This document shows, one piece after another, positions 55,146-62,531 of a stretch of 64,000 nt of DNA. The stretch's first letter is position 1. Each line of letters opens with the position of its first letter. Where the stretch lies: positions 62,001 to 126,000 of the forward strand of contig CANPXF010000002.1 of assembly GCA_947585745.1 (NCBI GenBank), written 5' to 3'. A model generated the notes under the pieces. The model had not been told where the DNA came from, ran no database searches, and saw only the letters and a list, made by a program, of their open reading frames with translations. The position numbers and the translations under genes were made by a program. The DNA is from an uncultured Clostridia bacterium. Lineage in GTDB: Bacteria; Bacillota; Clostridia; Oscillospirales; Acutalibacteraceae.

Positions 55146-57203
55146 TTAATTTTCATAAAAGTTAGTATGTTTAGTGGTCTTTTTAATAATACCGTCCATT
55201 AAATACAGAAGTCCCGGCAAAACAAACATTACAATTGCCAATGAGAACAGTGTTCCCCTGCCGATAAATAAACCGAGTTGAGCCAGCAAACCGTGGGTTG
55301 AAAAATGTCCCAAGAGAAAACCTACAACCGTAAGAACACTTCCCGATGTAAGAATCGAAAGAGTACAAGATGAAATCACATTGACAATGGCCTCTTTTTT
55401 CGGCATTTTCTGACGAAACTCCATATATCTGTCCGTCATTAGTATCGCGTAATCTACAGTTGCCCCAAGCTGAATGGAGCTGATAATAAGATAAGCAATA
55501 TAGAAAATTGTATCACCGCTAAAATACGGAACTGAAAGATTTAACCATATAGCGGTTTCAATACCTGTAACAAGAACAACAGGAAGGGTAATTGATTTCA
55601 AAGTAAATACGAGAACTATAAAAACTGCTAATATCGCTATAAAGTTAACCTTCATCATATCGCTTGTAACGGTTTTCATCAAATCGTATGTACTTACGCC
55701 GTTTCCTGCCAAATAGTTCTCATTTCTGTAAAAGCTTTCCGCCGTGTTCCTGATTTTTTCCACAAGCTTAAATGTATCATCGCCCTCGTGGTCAGTTTCA
55801 AGATTAATAACCATACGGCTGTAATTGTCTGATTCAAGCATAGACAGCGTATCTTTATCAATATATTCTTCGGGGATTTCCTCTCCTACGGTATCTACAT
55901 AGGAAAGAATGTTTTTAACCTGCGGAAGCTTTTTAAGCTGATTTGATAACTTCTTCTGCTTTGCATTATCTCCGTTCGGCACCATTAAAACATACGTATC
56001 GCTTTTATCAAAAACTTTTTCAATTAATTTTGTATCCGAACCCAGCTTGGTATTTTCATTAAAAATATGAGCGGAGCCGTAATAATAATCATTTGAGTTT
56101 GAAGCCAAAAAAGAAGGAATAATTATCACAGCAAATACGCATACAAACGATACCATTACCTTGCTAACAAACTTGCCGAACCTCTCAAATTTCGGCAAAA
56201 AACGGCGGTGACGTGTTTTATCAATAATTTTAAATACTAACAGGATAAAGTTTGGCATAAAGACAAACACGCTTATCAGACTTATTAAAACCCCTTTGGA
56301 AAGCACCATACCCAAATCAGGCCCGATGCGAAATCTCATCAGACAAAGAGCGGCAAAACCTATAACGGTAGTCAGTCCGCTTGAAAGTATTGAGCTTGTG
56401 GATTTGCAAAGCGCGTCGACCATAGCCTCTCTCGGATTTGAAAAAATTTTTCGGCTTTCCTCGAAGCGGTGCAGTAGAAAAACATAGTAATCAAGTGAAA
56501 CCGCAAGCTGTAAAATAGCCCCTGCCGCGTTGGATACAAAAGAAATTTCTCCAAAAATAATGTTGCTTCCCATATTTATTAGGATTGCAACTCCAAGCCC
56601 TATAAGAATTATAACGGGTTCAATCCACGAAAGCGTGTTAAGAATCAAAACTATAAGAACAAAAATAACGGCAATTATTGCAATAAGGTATATTTCATTG
56701 ATTGTGCTGTCGGTAGCTACCGCAGTAGATACTGCCGAACCCTCCATAGCGTTATTATCGCCAATAATATTTCTTATTTTTGAAACAGCGTCAAGGATAT
56801 AATCTTCCTCAATTGTAACAGACAGAAGAGCGGTATTATCCTTATAATATGTTTCTACCGTTTTTGAATCTATAAACTCGAGAGGTTGAGTAATGTCAAC
56901 GCTGTCGTCAAGCCATGTTACGTTTGAAACGCCTTCAACATTGCTAATTTTATTCTTATATTCCAGCGCCTCGGCAACAGTTACATTTTGAATCATTACT
57001 CTGGCGTTTGGAATACCTCCGTCAAATTCTTTGTTCATTACATCTATCGAAACCGTAGACTTGCTGTCCTCGGGAAGGTAATCGTTTATATCATAGTTAA
57101 CCTCAACAAACCCCCTCAGTATTGTACCGAAAACAGCAAAAAGTATAAATATAATTATTACTGATTTTGGTCTTGCAGTTATCTTATTATAAAAATTTTT
57201 CAA
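55146..57203 (-). CDS. MMPL/RND-family exporter
   Basis: A 685-residue transporter with two repeats of one N-terminal helix, an extracytoplasmic loop and a five- or six-helix bundle, about 12 transmembrane segments in all. Helix motifs include LAVSLDYYVFLLHRFEESR and the equivalent LGATVDYAILMTDRYMEFR. These match the MMPL/HAE family (lipid or drug export driven by protons). It is flanked by a small protein gene upstream and the heptad-repeat partner downstream, with a divergent TetR regulator. Confidence 0.93.
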   Translation of the reverse strand: MKNFYNKITARPKSVIIIFILFAVFGTILRGFVEVNYDINDYLPEDSKSTVSIDVMNKEFDGGIPNARVMIQNVTVAEALEYKNKISNVEGVSNVTWLDDSVDITQPLEFIDSKTVETYYKDNTALLSVTIEEDYILDAVSKIRNIIGDNNAMEGSAVSTAVATDSTINEIYLIAIIAVIFVLIVLILNTLSWIEPVIILIGLGVAILINMGSNIIFGEISFVSNAAGAILQLAVSLDYYVFLLHRFEESRKIFSNPREAMVDALCKSTSSILSSGLTTVIGFAALCLMRFRIGPDLGMVLSKGVLISLISVFVFMPNFILLVFKIIDKTRHRRFLPKFERFGKFVSKVMVSFVCVFAVIIIPSFLASNSNDYYYGSAHIFNENTKLGSDTKLIEKVFDKSDTYVLMVPNGDNAKQKKLSNQLKKLPQVKNILSYVDTVGEEIPEEYIDKDTLSMLESDNYSRMVINLETDHEGDDTFKLVEKIRNTAESFYRNENYLAGNGVSTYDLMKTVTSDMMKVNFIAILAVFIVLVFTLKSITLPVVLVTGIETAIWLNLSVPYFSGDTIFYIAYLIISSIQLGATVDYAILMTDRYMEFRQKMPKKEAIVNVISSCTLSILTSGSVLTVVGFLLGHFSTHGLLAQLGLFIGRGTLFSLAIVMFVLPGLLYLMDGIIKKTTKHTNFYEN

Positions 57204-57217
57204 ATATTACCGCCCCT

Positions 57218-57523
57218 TTATATAACAGATGTCCCTGTAACAATAAGATTTCTGCCTTCAGCGTTTAGCGTAAAGGTAATTGTGCTGTCGTCCAAATATC
57301 CCTCTCCGTCACATTCAACTATATTAGTTAGAGTTTTTATATGCCCTTTAATTTTAAATTTACCATAGTAATTAATCGTTCCGCTGAAAAGGTTTTCATT
57401 TTTCATAACCTTTATAATACACTCTAATGTATCGCCATCAATTTCAGCGGATAACGTTCCTTTTTTATTCCCTAAGGTAGTATGAATAACTATGTTGTAC
57501 TCAATAATTTTTCTGTCAGCCAT
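57218..57523 (-). CDS. Small hypothetical protein in the MMPL operon
   Basis: A 101-residue soluble protein that I do not recognise. It has no membrane segment and alternates hydrophobic and polar residues (FSGTINYYGKFKIKGHI, SEGYLDD-like GEGYLDDSTITFTLNAEG), as in a small beta-barrel or lipocalin/SRPBCC-like fold. It is the first gene of the MMPL operon, next to the TetR operator, so a ligand-handling role is a guess only. Confidence 0.7.
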   Translation of the reverse strand: MADRKIIEYNIVIHTTLGNKKGTLSAEIDGDTLECIIKVMKNENLFSGTINYYGKFKIKGHIKTLTNIVECDGEGYLDDSTITFTLNAEGRNLIVTGTSVI

Positions 57524-57621
57524 TCTAATACACCCGCTTTCAAAATATTATTATAAATATTCAATGTATTACATCAACGGTTAAATTAATTAAAATGTTG
57601 AAAAATCGGACAAAACGGGAC

Positions 57622-57636
57622 ATTTGACGGTCAAAT
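57622..57636. promoter_or_regulatory. Palindromic operator, probably for the TetR regulator
   Basis: ATTTGAC-G-GTCAAAT is a perfect 15-base inverted repeat in the 173-base gap between the MMPL operon and the tetR gene, just upstream of the tetR -35 box. Confidence 0.6.
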
Positions 57637-57648
57637 TTAAAAAATATA

Positions 57649-57676
57649 TTGAAATTTTAACGGACAGGTGTATAAT
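57649..57676 (+). promoter_or_regulatory. Promoter of the tetR-type gene
   Basis: TTGAAA (57649-57654), 16-base spacer and TATAAT (57671-57676), about 20 bases before the ATG; the operator palindrome lies directly upstream. Confidence 0.65.
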
Positions 57677-57696
57677 AAATTATAGAGGTAAAAAAA

Positions 57697-58278
57697 ATGA
57701 AACACGAAATTACAACTTTTAATACAAAGAAAACAATAGCGGCTTCTCTCAAAAAATTTATGGAGAAAAAGCCGCTATCAAAAATAACAGTAAGCGAAAT
57801 AGTTGCCGACTGCAAAATTAACCGTAAAACATTTTACTATCACTTTGAAAATATCGAAGACCTGCTAAAATGGACGCTTGAACAAGAAGCAATAGATGTT
57901 GTAAAGAATTTTGATTTACTATTGGACTATGAGGATGCCATTAATTTTGTACTGGACTATGTCGAGGAAAATAAGCATATTCTTAACTGCGCCTATGATT
58001 CGATAGGTTCAAATGAATTAAAAAGATTCTTTCATAATGACTTCAACAGTATTGTAATGACTATAATCTGCCGCTACGAGGAAATTATGGGCATTGATGT
58101 CGGCAATGACTTCAGGACATTTATTTGCGATTTCTATACTGAAGCAATCGTCGGAATGATTGTGGAGCTATTAAAAAATAAGCGCCCGTACGACAGGCAA
58201 CAATTGATCAATTATGTATCATTAACGATAAGTTCCGCCTTACCTGACGTACTTAAAGAAGCGGCAAACAACTTATAA
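57697..58278 (+). CDS. TetR-family transcriptional regulator
   Basis: A 193-residue regulator. The N-terminal helix-turn-helix is KKTIAASLKKFMEKKPLSKI followed by VSEIVADCKINRKTFYYHFENIEDLL (in part), the DhaS/TetR pattern. The C-terminal part is helical, as in ligand-binding TetR domains. It is divergent from the MMPL operon and most likely represses it through the palindrome at 57622-57636. Confidence 0.9.
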   Translation: MKHEITTFNTKKTIAASLKKFMEKKPLSKITVSEIVADCKINRKTFYYHFENIEDLLKWTLEQEAIDVVKNFDLLLDYEDAINFVLDYVEENKHILNCAYDSIGSNELKRFFHNDFNSIVMTIICRYEEIMGIDVGNDFRTFICDFYTEAIVGMIVELLKNKRPYDRQQLINYVSLTISSALPDVLKEAANNL

Positions 58279-58305
58279 AAACTTAATACGATTAAGGACA
58301 AAATA

Positions 58306-58346
58306 AAAAGCCTAAAAGCCAGATATAGCCTGACTTTTGGGCTTTT
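58306..58346 (+). terminator. Terminator after the tetR-type gene
   Basis: A long imperfect stem pairs AAAAGCC (58306-58312) with GGCTTTT (58340-58346) and continues through AAAAG/CTTTT and CAG/CTG inside. It marks the end of the low-GC backbone; the GC-rich island begins shortly after. Confidence 0.7.
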
Positions 58347-58502
58347 ACTCTTTACTCCCACTCGCTCCCTAAAAGCGTGACTTAAACAATTTTGTATATG
58401 CCATTTCGCTCAGGGTGTCGGGATTATTTAGATTATCCAGATATTATGGAGTATCAAAACTTTTGTTGTCACGGTGTTGTCAGAAAATGATTGCCTCAAA
58501 AC

Positions 58503-58829
58503 TTATATTCTTTTCTTGTACTCCTCTCCCCACGCTTTCATGGAATCAAGAATCGGGCGCATCGATTCACCCAACTCCGACAGCGCATACTCCACTCTCG
58601 GCGGGACTTCAGGATAAACAGTACGGGTAATTAGGCCATCCGCTTCCATCGACCGCAGGCTGTCTGTAAGTACCTTTTGACTGATACCGTCCAAATCTCT
58701 TTGAAGTTCATTGAAACGCCACGGGCGATTAAGCAGATTTCGTATGATTAAAAGTTTCCACTTGTTCCCGATGAGTTGAACAGTAGTCGCTACAGGACAT
58801 TCGGGGATGAGTTCGGCTTTCGTTTTCAT
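58503..58829 (-). CDS. HxlR-family regulator with a single N-terminal cysteine
   Basis: A 108-residue winged-helix protein. It has CPVATTVQLIGNKWKLLIIR, RFNELQRDLDGISQKVLTDSL and a C-terminal wing and helix (YALSELGESMRPILDSMKAW), the HxlR pattern. Its only cysteine, Cys11, is at the position used for thiol sensing in YodB/HypR-type members, so redox or electrophile sensing is plausible. It is divergent from the ACGX operon and probably controls it. The ATG at 58829 has GGAGG upstream. Confidence 0.9.
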   Translation of the reverse strand: MKTKAELIPECPVATTVQLIGNKWKLLIIRNLLNRPWRFNELQRDLDGISQKVLTDSLRSMEADGLITRTVYPEVPPRVEYALSELGESMRPILDSMKAWGEEYKKRI

Positions 58830-58869
58830 AAAGCACCTCCGTTGCATCAGAAAAGAATATTACATTCAT

Positions 58870-58898
58870 ATTATATTGCTACATTCCTTAAAACGCAA
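58870..58898 (-). promoter_or_regulatory. Promoter of the hxlR-type gene
   Basis: TTGCGT (58893-58898), 17-base spacer and a perfect TATAAT (58870-58875) on the minus strand. Confidence 0.6.
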
Positions 58899-58970
58899 TA
58901 GCCTAGAACAAATTTATAAAAAATTAAAAGTTTTTTTAATGTTAAAGCGCCCTAAACGCCCAATAGTTAC

Positions 58971-59003
58971 AAAAAAGTGCGTATCCCCATAAAAAAGTGC
59001 GTA
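58971..59003 (+). promoter_or_regulatory. Direct-repeat operator in front of the ACGX operon
   Basis: AAAAAAGTGCGTA occurs at 58971-58983 and again at 58991-59003, exactly 20 bases apart, about two helical turns. The second copy abuts the -35 box of the rightward promoter. A binding site for the divergent HxlR-type regulator is likely. Confidence 0.6.
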
Positions 59004-59004
59004 C

Positions 59005-59032
59005 TTGTGCAGAGAAAAAATTTCCATACAAT
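59005..59032 (+). promoter_or_regulatory. Promoter of the ACGX-peptide operon
   Basis: TTGTGC (59005-59010), 16-base spacer and TACAAT (59027-59032), about 50 bases before the peptide ATG. The repeat operator touches its -35 box. Confidence 0.6.
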
Positions 59033-59084
59033 AATAGATACAGGAGGTCAAAAGCTCCCTGAATACATAAAGGAGGACACGATC

Positions 59085-59312
59085 ATGGCACTCTCTAATC
59101 TTGCTGGATGGACTGAGGATAAGTCGGCTTCCGCCTGCGGTGCAGCTTGCGGCGCTTCCGACAAGCCGGAAGAAAAACCTACCGCCTGTGGTTCTGCCTG
59201 TGGCGCCGGTGACAAACCCACCGAGTCTCCTGCTGCTTGCGGTGCTACTGACAAGCCGGAAGAAAAGCCTGCGGCTTGCGGAACTGCCTGCGGAGCCGGG
59301 GATAAGAAGTAA
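59085..59312 (+). CDS. ACGX-repeat cysteine peptide (putative RiPP precursor)
   Basis: A 75-residue peptide: a short leader (MALSNLAGWTEDKSAS) and then seven ACGX units carrying Cys18, 22, 35, 39, 52, 65 and 69. The units come as pairs or singles (ACGAACGA, ACGSACGA, ACGA, ACGTACGA), separated by near-identical linkers such as SDKPEEKPT, GDKPTESPA and TDKPEEKPA. Composition is Ala, Cys, Gly, Lys, Pro and Glu. The next gene is a radical SAM/SPASM enzyme; I recall an NCBI family for this pairing named the ACGX system. AGGAGG lies 8 bases before the ATG. The modification and the final role are unknown. Confidence 0.85.
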   Translation: MALSNLAGWTEDKSASACGAACGASDKPEEKPTACGSACGAGDKPTESPAACGATDKPEEKPAACGTACGAGDKK

Positions 59313-59328
59313 CCTATCATTCCAAACC

Positions 59329-59370
59329 GTTCCCGGTGGGAGCGATCCTGCCGGGAACCACGATTATTTT
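59329..59370 (+). terminator. Hairpin/attenuator between the peptide and the radical SAM gene
   Basis: GTTCCCGG (59329-59336) pairs with CCGGGAAC (59351-59358) and is followed by ATTATTTTT, 17 bases after the peptide stop. A partial terminator here would give more peptide than enzyme, a usual layout in peptide-modification clusters. Confidence 0.65.
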
Positions 59371-59380
59371 TCGGCTCTGC

Positions 59381-59419
59381 CGATAAAACGAAATAAAACC
59401 TGCGGCTTGCGGTGCCTAA
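59381..59419 (+). pseudogene. Decayed extra ACGX repeat
   Basis: GATAAAACGAAATAAAACC, followed by TGCGGCTTGCGGTGCC and TAA, aligns with the DKPEEKPAACG coding repeat of the peptide gene (59247 onward). Small changes and a one-base deletion introduce stops, but the last codons still read KPAACGA and stop. Confidence 0.5.
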
Positions 59420-59424
59420 TTGGG

Positions 59425-59452
59425 CCCCGAAAAGTCGCAAGACTTTTTGGGG
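59425..59452 (+). promoter_or_regulatory. 12-base stem with GCAA tetraloop in front of a strong ribosome-binding site
   Basis: CCCCGAAAAGTC / GACTTTTTGGGG forms a 12-pair stem (one G-U) around a GCAA (GNRA) loop. It runs directly into GAGAGGAGGAG, then a GTG at 59470 that opens a 32-residue frame overlapping the radical SAM start. It could protect or process the downstream mRNA. Confidence 0.5.
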
Positions 59453-59527
59453 AGAGGAGGAGCAACGGCGTGAGCGAGCTTTTCGTGCTTGCACGGAAAC
59501 GAGCGATACAAAGTTTGCGACGACGAG

Positions 59528-60562
59528 ATGAAGCAGTATTTCTCTTTTCAATGGCATATCACGGATGAATGTGACCAGCGGTGCAAACACTGTTATATTT
59601 TCTCCGGGGATAAGTGCCACGAACTCAAAAGCATGACATGGTCGGAGATGGAGGACACCTTTTATAACTGTCTGGACTTCTGCGAGGTGTATGGCCGACT
59701 GCCCTATTTCTATCTCACCGGCGGTGACCCGATCCTGCACCCGGATTTTTGGCGGCTACTGGCTCTGTTCAAGGAATACCATGTCCCCTTTACCATCATG
59801 GGCAATCCGTTTCACTTAAACGATCAAGTATGTCGGGAAATGAAATACTACGGTTGCGAAAAATACCAGCTTTCCCTTGACGGTCTCCATGAGACCCACG
59901 ATTGGTTCCGTAAGCCCGGCTCTTTTGACTGCACGATGGAGAAAATCGGCTGCATTAACCGCTCCGGGATGCGAAGCGTGATCATGACGACGGTATCCAA
60001 AACAAACCGCATGGAAGTGCCGGGAATCATCGATGCGGTGGTAGCGGCGGGAGCAAATGTATTCGCCTTTTCCCGTTATGTTCCCAGCGGCGGCGATCTG
60101 GACTCTTCCATGACACCGCAGGAATACCGGGAACTGCTGGCAATCTGTGATAAGAAATTCAAAGAGTATAAGGCGGAGGGCGCAGAGACTTATTTCAACA
60201 AAAAAGACCACCTCTGGACACTCTACGAGTATGAGACGGGAGCCTTCACGATCCCCGCAGACGCCAAAGAGGGCATGATTTACGGCGGTTGCAACTGTAG
60301 CAACTGCCATATCACGATCCTGCCCACCGGCGATGTGTACGCCTGCCGCCGCGTGGCGGAGAGTAAAGTCGGCAATGTATTTACTGACCGACTGGCGGAT
60401 GTGTGGGTGTGCGAAATGGAGCAGTACCGGGAGTATGATAAATTCGTCAAATGCGGGAAATGCGAACTGAAAGCGTGGTGTCGGGGCTGCCCCGCTGTTG
60501 CCAAGGGAACAAACGGCAGCTTCTATGAAGCAGACCCGCAATGCTGGAAGGAGGTAGGCTGA
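59528..60562 (+). CDS. Radical SAM/SPASM peptide-modifying enzyme (ACGX type)
   Basis: A 344-residue enzyme. The radical SAM cluster CxxxCxxC is Cys15, Cys19 and Cys22 (CDQRCKHC). A GGDP motif (LTGGDPILHPDFW) follows. The C-terminal SPASM domain carries the cysteines of NCSNCHITILPTGDVYACRR and CGKCELKAWCRGC, expected to bind two extra [4Fe-4S] clusters. SPASM enzymes commonly form thioether or other crosslinks in ribosomal peptides, so the adjacent ACGX peptide is the likely substrate. I use the ATG at 59528; a TTG at 59489 would add 13 residues. The stop overlaps the next start (TGATG). Confidence 0.92.
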   Translation: MKQYFSFQWHITDECDQRCKHCYIFSGDKCHELKSMTWSEMEDTFYNCLDFCEVYGRLPYFYLTGGDPILHPDFWRLLALFKEYHVPFTIMGNPFHLNDQVCREMKYYGCEKYQLSLDGLHETHDWFRKPGSFDCTMEKIGCINRSGMRSVIMTTVSKTNRMEVPGIIDAVVAAGANVFAFSRYVPSGGDLDSSMTPQEYRELLAICDKKFKEYKAEGAETYFNKKDHLWTLYEYETGAFTIPADAKEGMIYGGCNCSNCHITILPTGDVYACRRVAESKVGNVFTDRLADVWVCEMEQYREYDKFVKCGKCELKAWCRGCPAVAKGTNGSFYEADPQCWKEVG

Positions 60563-61140
60563 TGGAACTTTTAGAGCTTATGAAATACCGCCGCTCTATC
60601 CGAAAATATCAGGACTGGCAGATTTCCCGTGACGATATGGAAACGATCATCGAAGCAGGAACCTATGCGCCAAACGCAGGAGGCGGTCAGCGCAGTATCA
60701 TTGTCGGCGTTCGAAATGCGGAACTTACCGAGAAAATCGGCAGGCTGAACGTCGCCCGGTTTGACCGTACAAGGCTGTCCGGCAGTTATGTCTCCACCGA
60801 CCAGCCAAGCATCATTGACGATTCAACCATGAAAAGCGGATTCTATGGCGCTCCTGCTGTCTGCATCGTCTTTGCAATGAAAAATTTTCTTTACAGCATC
60901 CCGGACGCCTTTTGCTGTGCCGAAAACATGGTGCTGATGGCAGCGGAGCTTGGCATTTCTTCCTGCGTTATTGCAAGGGGCGAGGAAACCTTTGATAATG
61001 AGATCGGCGCGGCGCTTCTCCGGGAGTGGAATATCCCCGAAAACTATATCGCCCGCTGTTTTGTAATACTCGGATATTGCGACGGCGATTATCCGCAGCC
61101 GAAGCTGAGGAAAGCGCACCGGGCAAAAATCATTGAATGA
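60562..61140 (+). CDS. Nitroreductase-family flavoprotein of the ACGX operon
   Basis: A 192-residue FMN protein beginning MELLELMKYRRSIRKYQDW. It has TYAPNAGGGQRSIIVGV and AENMVLMAAELGISSCVIARG, typical of the family. It overlaps the radical SAM stop, so translation is coupled. It may deliver electrons to the radical SAM enzyme or act on the peptide itself; neither is shown. AAGGAGG precedes the ATG. Confidence 0.9.
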   Translation: MELLELMKYRRSIRKYQDWQISRDDMETIIEAGTYAPNAGGGQRSIIVGVRNAELTEKIGRLNVARFDRTRLSGSYVSTDQPSIIDDSTMKSGFYGAPAVCIVFAMKNFLYSIPDAFCCAENMVLMAAELGISSCVIARGEETFDNEIGAALLREWNIPENYIARCFVILGYCDGDYPQPKLRKAHRAKIIE

Positions 61141-61150
61141 GGTGTTTAGA

Positions 61151-61768
61151 ATGGACGCACAAACTTGTCTAAAAAAATTAGAATATGTCGGCGTACTGGC
61201 TTTTGCCACGGTGGACAAAAACGGCGCGCCGCAGATACGCAATATCTCCGCAATCCACTACGAGCCGAACAGAATGATCTTCTTCACCGCAAAAGGGAAA
61301 GCCTTCTGTGAGGAACTTCTGACCGACGGGCGCGTACAGGTGCTGGGTTACACCAAGTATAAAGAAATGATCCGCCTGTCCGCAAAGGCGATTCCCGTCC
61401 CGGAGGACAAACAGGAAAAGTGGATCGACACGATTTTTGCAGAGCAGCCCTATCTCTCGAATGTCTACCCCGGCGACACCCGAAAAATGGCGGGGATCGT
61501 CTTTGAGATCAGGGATACGGAAATCGAGTATTTCAATCTCGGCGTCAACCCGATTTTTCGGGAGAGCTACACGATTGGTGCAGGAAACCTCACCCAAAAG
61601 GGATATGTCATTTCCGAAAAATGTATCGGCTGCGGAAAGTGTTTGAAAAACTGTCCCCAGCGGTGCATTGAGCTGGGGACACCCTACTGTATTCAGCAAA
61701 ATCATTGCTTACACTGCGGAAACTGCTTTGCGGTTTGCCCGGTAAAGGCGATAGAAAAGCGGGGATAA
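61151..61768 (+). CDS. FMN-binding (PNPOx-like) / two-[4Fe-4S] ferredoxin fusion
   Basis: A 205-residue fusion. Residues 1-150 resemble the pyridoxamine 5'-phosphate oxidase-like flavin fold (GVLAFATVDKNGAPQIRNIS, shown in part). The C-terminal 55 residues carry two ferredoxin motifs, CIGCGKCLKNC and CLHCGNCFAVC. It is therefore a small electron-transfer unit and a good candidate reductant for the upstream radical SAM enzyme. The ATG at 61151 has GAGGTG upstream. Confidence 0.9.
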   Translation: MDAQTCLKKLEYVGVLAFATVDKNGAPQIRNISAIHYEPNRMIFFTAKGKAFCEELLTDGRVQVLGYTKYKEMIRLSAKAIPVPEDKQEKWIDTIFAEQPYLSNVYPGDTRKMAGIVFEIRDTEIEYFNLGVNPIFRESYTIGAGNLTQKGYVISEKCIGCGKCLKNCPQRCIELGTPYCIQQNHCLHCGNCFAVCPVKAIEKRG

Positions 61769-61769
61769 C

Positions 61770-62531
61770 ATGACACAAGACAAAAGAAGAATTTTTCTCA
61801 TAAAGAGGTTGCTTTCCGAGCAATCCCAGTATCGGGATTTGCACATTCCTGTCGATGAAGCGGGGCAGAAAATGCTGCTCCGCTCCCTGCTGAACGTCCG
61901 CCCGCCATATCCCATTTGGGAGGATTTTCTGGTGGTGCAGGACGCATATTTGCAGGAGGAAACCGCCCGGAAAGGCGTTACGGATATAGCTGATTTGACG
62001 CCTGTTGAGCCAGGTATCTATCTCTGGCAGGGCGACATTACCACTTTGAAATGCGGCGCTATAGTAAACGCCGCAAATTCTGGCATGACCGGCTGCTATG
62101 CTCCCTGTCACGGCTGTATCGACAACGCCATTCACACCTACGCCGGGGTACAGCTTCGGCTTGCCTGTGCCGAGATGATGAAAAAGCAGGGGCACAAGGA
62201 GCCGACCGGACTGGCAAAAATCACGCCCACCTACAATTTGCCCTGCGAGTATGTTCTGCATACCGTCGGCCCGATCATTTACGGTCATGTGACACAAAAG
62301 GATCGGAAACTGCTTGCCTCCTGCTATCGTTCCTGCCTGGAACTGGCGCAGCAAAACGGAATCGGGAGCGTGGCGTTCTGCTGTATTTCTACGGGGGAAT
62401 TTCATTTTCCGAATGACGAGGCCGCAAAAATCGCCGTGGACACAGTGCGGCAATATAAAGGCAACATGGAGGTGATCTTCAATGTTTTCAAAGATGTCGA
62501 TTACAAAATCTACCGTGAGCTACTCGGATAA
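61770..62531 (+). CDS. Zinc-type macrodomain ADP-ribose hydrolase
   Basis: A 253-residue macrodomain protein. The ADP-ribose-binding region is AIVNAANSG (about 97-105), followed by GCYAPCHGCIDNAIH (108-122), the Cys/His metal-binding signature of SirTM-linked macrodomains. The N-terminal 80-residue helical extension is also typical. Enzymes of this type remove mono-ADP-ribose added by SirTM. It overlaps the sirtuin gene by 50 bases, so the two are translationally coupled. Codon and base composition match the island. Confidence 0.93.
   Translation: MTQDKRRIFLIKRLLSEQSQYRDLHIPVDEAGQKMLLRSLLNVRPPYPIWEDFLVVQDAYLQEETARKGVTDIADLTPVEPGIYLWQGDITTLKCGAIVNAANSGMTGCYAPCHGCIDNAIHTYAGVQLRLACAEMMKKQGHKEPTGLAKITPTYNLPCEYVLHTVGPIIYGHVTQKDRKLLASCYRSCLELAQQNGIGSVAFCCISTGEFHFPNDEAAKIAVDTVRQYKGNMEVIFNVFKDVDYKIYRELLG

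Noticed and set aside
59085..59312. Reading the ACGX repeats as a CRISPR-like or non-coding tandem array
   Set aside because: The repeats keep one frame, vary mainly in synonymous or conservative ways, and follow a strong ribosome-binding site; they are a coding repeat.
59048..59740. A 230-codon open frame on the minus strand over the ACGX peptide and radical SAM start
   Set aside because: It mirrors the repeat gene in the opposite sense, and the plus strand has the promoter, ribosome-binding sites and recognisable proteins. GC-rich DNA keeps such antisense frames open.
61608..62453. A 281-codon minus-strand frame over the macrodomain gene
   Set aside because: It is antisense to a clearly recognised macrodomain with a coupled neighbour; no family resemblance and no ribosome-binding site support it.
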